DNA of 64,000 nt from Rhizobium esperanzae (GTDB taxonomy: Bacteria > Pseudomonadota > Alphaproteobacteria > Rhizobiales > Rhizobiaceae), in NCBI RefSeq assembly GCF_014197615.1, contig NZ_JACIFY010000016.1, positions 62,001 through 126,000 on the forward strand, written 5' to 3'. The position numbers were made by a program, and so were the translations under genes. Under the pieces are notes generated by a model. It saw nothing but the letters and a program-made list of their open reading frames with translations. It was not told the DNA's origin and did no database searches. How positions within the stretch are numbered: the first letter of the stretch is position 1; each line of letters begins with the position of its first letter. Shown piece by piece: positions 59,326 to 64,000 of this stretch.

Positions 59326-59559
59326 TTGGATTCATATCTCTTGATGACCATGTTCGTTGCAGGCGTCCTGGCTTTTGCCCTGACCGCGGCAACCGGAAGA
59401 ACGGCCGCCCAGGCCACCGCAAACACCGGAGCCGGTCCGGACGCAGGCGGTGATGGTGGAGTTGGGTTCGAGGCCTCCGACGACGGGGGCTGCGACGGCG
59501 GGCATGGGGGAGGCTGTGACGGCGGCGATGGAGGTGGCGGGGACGGTGGAGGAGATTAA
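59326..59559 (+). CDS. Small exported or anchored Gly/Asp-rich protein
   Basis: A 77-residue protein. It starts at a TTG (59326) with GAAAGGAAAC upstream; ATG at 59344 is an alternative. Residues 4-23 are hydrophobic (YLLMTMFVAGVLAFALTAAT), acting as signal peptide or anchor. The rest is highly enriched in Gly and Asp, with the repeat GGCDGGHGGGCDGGDGGG and two Cys plus one His. The composition suggests a flexible, acidic, metal-binding or matrix-associated tail. It has its own terminator. I know no family for it. Confidence 0.6.
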   Translation: MDSYLLMTMFVAGVLAFALTAATGRTAAQATANTGAGPDAGGDGGVGFEASDDGGCDGGHGGGCDGGDGGGGDGGGD

Positions 59560-59586
59560 ATCAAACGGAAATCGATAGAATGCCCG

Positions 59587-59610
59587 ACCGCCTCAAGGCG
59601 GTTTTTTGTT
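59587..59610 (+). terminator. Rho-independent terminator
   Basis: ACCGCCT-CA-AGGCGGT (59587-59602) followed directly by TTTTTGTT is a textbook terminator. It lies 27 bp after the stop of the Gly/Asp-rich gene. Confidence 0.85.
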
Positions 59611-59802
59611 GCCCGGATTTCGGTCCGTACCGCGGCGGCAAACAGGCCGGAATGTCAGACACATACGGAAACTACCGAACTGATCTGACACTTGGATAGA
59701 TGAACGGATCCGGCACTTAATCCAATTTCTCGCTCGCCACGACAATCCCCCGCCCTATGTCAGGCGGGGCGGTGCTGGGCGAAGGTGTTGGAGACAAGCA
59801 AT

Positions 59803-60940
59803 ATGGTAAAATTCGCAGCCGCAAGCCCGTATATTTACGGGATCGACGCACTGCGCTTCGTATGTGCCCTCATGGTGACGGTATTTCATCTTGGATTTGC
59901 TTCCTGGGCTTCTCCCTTATATCTCAGGCCGTACCCAATGCCGCTGATCGAGAATATCGCCCAGCCCGGATGGGTCGGCGTCGAATTGTTCTTCGTCATA
60001 TCGGGGTTCGTCATCGTCAATTCCGCCGCTTCGGCCACTGCGATGTCGTTTCTCAAGGGGCGAATTCTGCGGCTCTATCCGGCGGTATGGATTTGTGCGT
60101 CGCTGACGCTGATCGTCATCGCAACCGATGACGTCAACCGACGCGTCATCAAGAATTATCTGCGCTCGATCACGCTCTATCCCGGCGGGCCATGGATAGA
60201 CGGCCAATATTGGACCCTGGCATGTGAGATCTGTTTCTACGCGATCGTTTTTGTCATGTGCCTAACCGGGCAAAAGACGAAGATGCCAGCTCTGGCTTTC
60301 GGCCTGTCGCTGGCCAGCACGATCTTCATCGCCCTGTTATATGCCTTTCCCGATGCAGCCATCCCGACGATATTCACCGAGACCGCCTGGCGGGCCATTC
60401 CCTTTTATTACGGCTGCCAGTTTGCCCTCGGCATCTACATATGGCTGCTTGTTTCAAGGCCGGATGAGCCGGATTTCCTGGCTGGGTTTCCTCGGCGCCC
60501 TGGCGACGGGGGCTGTGCAGATCTACATGGCAGGCGAGAACGCCAGCGACCGCACGCTTGCGACAGCGGGTCATTCCTTCTCATCATTCCCCGCAATCGC
60601 AATCTGGCTGGCGGGGCTGACATCGGTCGTTGCAAGTGTTGGCTACGGCAAGCGGATCAGCCGCCTGCCGGCCTCCTTCCTTCAATCGATCAAGACCCTC
60701 GGTGCGATGACCTACCCGCTTTATCTCCTGCACTTCGCAATCGGCGTCCAGATTGTCGATTGGCTGACCGATCTGGGAATGGCGCCGCTGCCGGCGCTCA
60801 CTCTCGCCGTCGCGATCATCTGCGCAACGTCGTTCGCCGTGTGCAAATGGGGAGAACCGCCGATCCGCAGTCTTTTGCGGGAGCTCTTCGACAGGCTGGG
60901 GCAACGCACCGGTTTTCAGGCGAAAGAGTCTCGGGTTTAA
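59803..60940 (+). pseudogene. Acyltransferase 3 family gene, frameshifted
   Basis: Codes for a multi-pass acyltransferase of the OafA/NodX type that would O-acylate a surface polysaccharide. The N-terminal half starts MVKFAAASPYIYGIDALRFV and contains WVGVELFFVISGFVIVNS and FLKGRILRLYPAVW in frame. At about 60450-60465 the reading frame must shift by one base: frame 1 ends its family match at FALGIYIWLLVS, and the continuation SRISWLGFLGALATGAVQIY and FLQSIKTLGAMTYPLYLLHF is in the next frame to 60940. The un-shifted frame runs on to 61053 with non-membrane sequence. So a one-base insertion (or two-base loss) breaks it; a sequencing error is also possible. Confidence 0.75.
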
Positions 60941-61051
60941 GTGGGGAATCGAGGATCGAGGAGAGTGATCGGCAGGAAGCGCAACGACGTTCCGATCTTC
61001 CACCGGCGGCCGCTGGGCCGGGTCGACGATGCGAGTTGATTTGCAACGCAT

Positions 61052-61082
61052 AATGGCCGCCTTCGCGTGGAAGGCGGCCATT
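61052..61082. terminator. Perfect 12-bp hairpin between acyltransferase and bioY
   Basis: AATGGCCGCCTT and AAGGCGGCCATT with a 7-nt loop lie between the two convergent genes, 31 bp beyond the bioY stop. It probably terminates transcription from one or both sides, although T-runs are short. Confidence 0.5.
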
Positions 61083-61113
61083 GGGCATGCGCAGCAATCT
61101 GCCCCTTACGCGC

Positions 61114-61680
61114 TTAAGCGCGCGCCGGCAGCAGGGGATAGCCGACCATGACGGCGCGGCCGAGGAGAGCGGCGACGAAAGCCTTGATCACGTCGCCGGG
61201 AATGAAGGCCATCGAGCCGACGAAAGCCTTCTGGAAGCCCATGCCGCCGGCGGTCGCGAGATAGGTGATGCCGAAGGCATAGAGGACGGCGATGCAGCCG
61301 ATCACGGCGGCGAGAAAGAAGCTCACGCCCTGCACCAGGCCGGATTGCTGATGGTTGACCAGCCGCTCGCTGAGATAACCGGTGACGAAGGCGGCGAAAA
61401 TCCAGCCGACCAGGAAGCCGGCGGACGGCGAGGCGAAGATGGCAAGCCCGCCGCGGCCGCCGGAAAGCACCGGCTGACCGGCCGCGACCAGCGCCAGCAC
61501 GATCAGCACGGCAATCGCGCCGCGCCGGGCGCCAAGCACGACGCCGGCCATCATGACGCCGAGGGATTGAGCGGTGATCGGCACCTGGATGAAGCCGAGC
61601 GTGATCGGCGGCAACAGGCCGAGCGCCACGATGATCGCGGCAAAGAGGGCGGTAAGAACGAGGTCGCGGGTGCTCATCAT
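61114..61680 (-). CDS. bioY: Biotin transporter substrate-binding subunit BioY
   Basis: A 188-residue membrane protein, the substrate-binding S-component of the ECF biotin importer. Six hydrophobic helices are visible; the BioY signatures are LPPITLGFIQVPITAQSLGV near the N terminus and LSGGRGGLAIFASPSAGFLVGW in the middle, then FIPGDVIKAFVAALLG. It starts at ATGATG (61675-61680) with AGGAA upstream. It is the last gene of bioMNY, separated from bioN by 20 bp containing a BioR-like motif. Confidence 0.95.
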   Translation of the reverse strand: MMSTRDLVLTALFAAIIVALGLLPPITLGFIQVPITAQSLGVMMAGVVLGARRGAIAVLIVLALVAAGQPVLSGGRGGLAIFASPSAGFLVGWIFAAFVTGYLSERLVNHQQSGLVQGVSFFLAAVIGCIAVLYAFGITYLATAGGMGFQKAFVGSMAFIPGDVIKAFVAALLGRAVMVGYPLLPARA

Positions 61681-61690
61681 CAATTCCTGT

Positions 61691-61700
61691 TTATAGATCG
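61691..61700 (-). promoter_or_regulatory. BioR-like motif in the bioN-bioY gap
   Basis: TTATAGATCG matches 8 of 10 positions of the alphaproteobacterial BioR consensus TTATMKATAA. It sits in the 20-bp gap between bioN and bioY. A match this short can occur by chance, and its position inside the operon is unusual, so this is tentative. Confidence 0.25.
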
Positions 61701-62309
61701 TTAACTCACATGCCGCCGAATGCCGCGCGCGTCAATCGCCGCGGCGATATTATCCGCATCCCTCAGCGTCAGGATGATCAGCGGCGCAAGCAGCGTTACC
61801 GGCCGGACCTTCAGCCCGCGCGCCCGATGCGCTTCGCGAATCGCCTGGTAACGGCCGACGATCTCAGGCACAAAACGCAGCACCAGACCGAGCGCCAGGC
61901 CGATATCGTCGGCCTGCACCAAGCCGGTGCGTTCGAGCGGCCGGGCAAGCGCCGTCACCTCGTCGATGAACTCGGTGATCGAGGTCGTCGCCGTCACCGC
62001 GGCCGCCAGAAGCATCAGCGCCGTCAGCCGCAGCAGCGGAACGAGCGCCGCCTGCCAGGGATTGAAGATCAGATTGAAGAGCGCCACGACCGCAATCGTC
62101 AGGAAGATCGGCCGCAGCCGCCTGAGCGCATCGCCGAGCGGCTGGCCGACCATGCGGTAGAGAACCGCCGTCAGCAGCACGGCGCTCGAAAGCAGGATGA
62201 GGTTGTCGCTGATAAACAGCACGATGCCGAAGGCCATCAGCGACAGCAGCTTCAGCCGCGGCGAGAGCCGGTGCATCAGGCTGTTGCCTTCGACATAGAG
62301 CGACTGCAT
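61701..62309 (-). CDS. bioN: ECF transporter transmembrane subunit BioN
   Basis: A 202-residue integral-membrane T-component of the biotin ECF importer, linking BioY to the ATPase. It begins MQSLYVEGNSLMHRLSPRLK and has hydrophobic helices (LLSLMAFGIVLFISDNLILL, AVVALFNLIFNP, LMLLAAAVTATTSITEFIDE). The coupling helices carry the Ala-Arg-x motifs LALGLVLRFVPEIVGRYQAI and REAHRARGLK that contact the ATPase. Its start codon overlaps the bioM stop by one base, so they are translationally coupled. Confidence 0.93.
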   Translation of the reverse strand: MQSLYVEGNSLMHRLSPRLKLLSLMAFGIVLFISDNLILLSSAVLLTAVLYRMVGQPLGDALRRLRPIFLTIAVVALFNLIFNPWQAALVPLLRLTALMLLAAAVTATTSITEFIDEVTALARPLERTGLVQADDIGLALGLVLRFVPEIVGRYQAIREAHRARGLKVRPVTLLAPLIILTLRDADNIAAAIDARGIRRHVS

Positions 62310-62983
62310 CAGGCGGCGATCTCCCTGTAGCGCGCGATCGCTTCGGCAGCCGGCGCATCGGCGGCAAGCCGCCCTTCATGAAACAGCAGCACCCGCTCGA
62401 AACCGGCGATCAGTTCCAGGTCATGGGTGATGATGATAGCGCTTTCGTCAAGTCCGGCAATGATCTTCTCGACCAGTGCCCGGTTCTTGAGGTCGAGCTG
62501 ATTGGTCGGCTCGTCGAGGATGAGAATGCCCGGCCCCGTCGCCAGCACCGAGCAGAGGGCGGCCACCTGCAATTCGCCGCCGGAAAGCTCGTGCGCCCGC
62601 CGCTCGGCGAGACCCTCGGCGCCGAAGCGGGCGAGCACGCCCTCGACCTTCGCCTCGATCTCCGCCTTGGTGAAGCCGCGCCGCTTCAGCCCGAAGGCGA
62701 TATCGTCTTTGACGATCGGCAGGATGATCTGGTTCTGCGGCGATTGGAAGATGAAGCCGACATCGGTCGCAGCGGTCTTTTCGTCGCTGGTATCGCGGCC
62801 GTTGACCATGACCCGCCCGACCGACGGTTTGGTCAATCCATTGATCAGCCGGGCGAACGTCGTCTTGCCCGAGCCGTTGAGCCCGATGACGCCGATGCGC
62901 TTGCCGCTGATGCCGAGCGTCAGCGGCTGCAGCGCCACCCGCGTCCCGAAACTGACCCCTGCGCCTTCGAATTGTATGTCCAA
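62309..62983 (-). CDS. bioM: ECF transporter ATP-binding subunit BioM
   Basis: A 224-residue ABC ATPase powering biotin uptake with BioN and BioY. Walker A is GLNGSGKTTFARL, the Q-loop is FIFQSPQNQIILP, the ABC signature is ELSGGELQVAALCSVLA, Walker B is GILILDEPTNQLD, and the H-loop is IIITHDLELI. It is the first gene of the operon; the order bioM-bioN-bioY is as known in Sinorhizobium. No BioR site was found upstream. Confidence 0.95.
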   Translation of the reverse strand: MDIQFEGAGVSFGTRVALQPLTLGISGKRIGVIGLNGSGKTTFARLINGLTKPSVGRVMVNGRDTSDEKTAATDVGFIFQSPQNQIILPIVKDDIAFGLKRRGFTKAEIEAKVEGVLARFGAEGLAERRAHELSGGELQVAALCSVLATGPGILILDEPTNQLDLKNRALVEKIIAGLDESAIIITHDLELIAGFERVLLFHEGRLAADAPAAEAIARYREIAA

Positions 62984-63026
62984 GCCATTTCCTCGTATCT
63001 TTCACGGGAGGAGATTGCCGAAGCCT

Positions 63027-63166
63027 GCCCCTCATCCGGCTGCCGCCACCTTCTCCCCGTAAACGGGGCGAAGGGGATATGCCGCGACCTCTCCATCCTC
63101 CACGTGCCTCTCGCAAGGCACGTCCCCTCTCCCCGTTTTTACGGGGAGAGGGTTAGGGTGAGGGGC
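63027..63166. repeat. Rhizobial composite palindrome upstream of bioM
   Basis: Outer arms GCCCCTCA (63027-63034) and TGAGGGGC (63159-63166) enclose three inner hairpins: CCCCGT...ACGGGG, ACGTGCC...GGCACGT and CCTCTCCCCGT...ACGGGGAGAGG. It fills much of the 313-bp gap between the bioM start (62983) and the YcaQ-like gene (63297), and no other gene is seen there. Confidence 0.65.
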
Positions 63167-63296
63167 AGCCATTGGCGCCAACTTGCAGGAATGCTTCTAT
63201 ACGGGGACATCGGATTGATGAAAGCACAAATCGCGCTGTCGATATCCGATCGCGATATCGGGTGGCTAGGAAGATTTTCCGCGTTATGATGTGCCC

Positions 63297-64000
63297 ATGA
63301 CGAATCTGCTTTCCAATTCCGACGCCCGCCGTGTCTTTCTTGCCAAGCAGGGGCTCAGCGCGCCGCCGAACCGCGCTTTGACCAAGGAAGGGCTGCTGCA
63401 GCTCATCCGTGAACTGGGTTTCGTCCAGGTGGACAGCATCCAGACGGTGGAGCGGGCGCATCACCAGATCCTGTTTTCCCGCAACCAGACCTACAGGCGC
63501 GAGCACCTGACCGCGCTGCTCGAAAAGGACGGCGCGCTGTTCGAACATTGGACGCACGACGCCTCCATTCTGCCGAGCGCCTTCTTCGTCTATTGGAAGC
63601 ACAAGTTCCGCCATCAGGAGCAGGTGATCGTCGAACGCTGGCGCAAATGGCGCGGCGAGGGTTTCGAGGCGGCATTTGCGGAAACCTACGAACGCGTCGA
63701 ACGCGACGGCGCGATCCTGGCGCGCGACATCAAGGCCGACGGCCATGTCTCGGGAGGGTGGTGGAACTGGCATCCGAACAAGACGGCGCTCGAATATTTC
63801 TGGCACACCGGCAAGTTCGCCATCGCCGGCCGCTCGAACTTCCAGAAGATCTATGATCTCACCGAGCGCGTTATCCCGGAGGAGTTCCGCAAGCCGGAGG
63901 TGAGCCGCGAGGAATTCGTCGACTGGGCCTGCCGCAGCGCGCTCGCCAGACTCGGCTTTGCCACCCATGGCGAAATCGCAGCCTTCTGGAACCTCGTCTC
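63297..64000 (+). CDS. YcaQ/AlkX-like DNA glycosylase (winged-helix family, partial)
   Basis: The first 234 codons of a protein of the winged helix DNA-binding family that includes E. coli YcaQ, a glycosylase that unhooks interstrand DNA cross-links. It begins MTNLLSNSDARRVFLAKQGL; the QxD motif essential for catalysis in YcaQ is present in VQVDSIQTVERAHHQILFSR. Later blocks LFEHWTHDASILPSAFFVYW and HVSGGWWNWHPNKTALEYFW also fit. The C-terminal half is beyond the right edge. It has its own promoter region past the palindromic repeats. Confidence 0.85.
   Translation, partial: MTNLLSNSDARRVFLAKQGLSAPPNRALTKEGLLQLIRELGFVQVDSIQTVERAHHQILFSRNQTYRREHLTALLEKDGALFEHWTHDASILPSAFFVYWKHKFRHQEQVIVERWRKWRGEGFEAAFAETYERVERDGAILARDIKADGHVSGGWWNWHPNKTALEYFWHTGKFAIAGRSNFQKIYDLTERVIPEEFRKPEVSREEFVDWACRSALARLGFATHGEIAAFWNLV

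Noticed and set aside
59785..61053. A single intact 422-codon acyltransferase frame
   Set aside because: Only the first half matches the family; past about 60455 the translation is Arg/Pro/Asp-rich while the true continuation is in the next frame.
1..64000. CRISPR arrays, IS elements, rRNA and tRNA genes
   Set aside because: No regularly spaced repeats, transposase frames or tRNA cloverleaf patterns were seen; the repeats present are palindromic intergenic elements.

Overview
The window is high-GC alphaproteobacterial chromosome, almost certainly from a Rhizobium of the leguminosarum/etli group. The evidence is the core gene content (mntH, glyQ, glyS, aroA, purD, tex, cfa, ubiA, tsaC, tlyA, dxs, xseB, bioMNY), a BA14K-type protein, rhizobial families such as DUF1217 and DUF982, and many rhizobial palindromic intergenic repeats. 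I see no rRNA, tRNA, CRISPR array, insertion sequence or phage genes. The first gene (TPR protein) and the last (YcaQ-like) run off the edges.

Layout. 1-7.4 kb: TPR protein and polyprenyl diphosphate synthase (minus), DUF2007 protein and a TrmN6-like methyltransferase (plus), the Mn transporter mntH with a Fur/Mur-type palindrome, an S49 peptidase with a small membrane protein, and glyQ. 7.5-15.3 kb: two DUF2207 membrane proteins enclosing lemA and a class I-like aroA, then purD and a small exported protein. 15.7-25.8 kb: a Cache chemoreceptor, DUF523, glyS (inverted and 11 kb from glyQ), tex, cfa, a histidine phosphatase and MipA/OmpV. 25.9-34.5 kb: ubiA, a small conserved gene with a glycine-riboswitch-like leader, a 1111-residue protein of ten tandem DUF1217-type repeats, an FAD-linked 2-hydroxyacid dehydrogenase, tsaC and an unknown gene. 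35-43.5 kb: a Rieske oxygenase of the quaternary-amine type, BA14K, a DUF982 gene inside a segmental duplication, a CorA/ZntB transporter, an acyl-CoA dehydrogenase/enoyl-CoA hydratase operon with a LiuR-like site, and the rumA-like/tlyA pair.

43.6-58 kb: DUF4424, a second chemoreceptor with a C-terminal CheR-tether-like pentapeptide, a SAM-cyclase-ATPase signalling protein, dxs, a phospholipase-D-fold protein, pirin, an SDR, and xseB with a histone-deacetylase-family gene. The minus-strand genes HDAC, xseB, dxs, tlyA and rumA-like keep one order and look like an interrupted ancestral housekeeping run. 58-64 kb: hotdog thioesterase, 2H phosphoesterase, a tiny Gly/Asp-rich secreted or anchored protein with its own terminator, a frameshifted acyltransferase, the bioMNY biotin uptake operon and a YcaQ-family gene.

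Functional links: ispB and ubiA both serve ubiquinone; glyQ and glyS form one enzyme; dxs feeds isoprenoids; the acyl-CoA dehydrogenase and hydratase form a catabolic pair. The best candidates for something undescribed are the giant DUF1217 repeat protein, the structured leader next to it, the Gly/Asp-rich micro-gene and the duplicated DUF982 segment.
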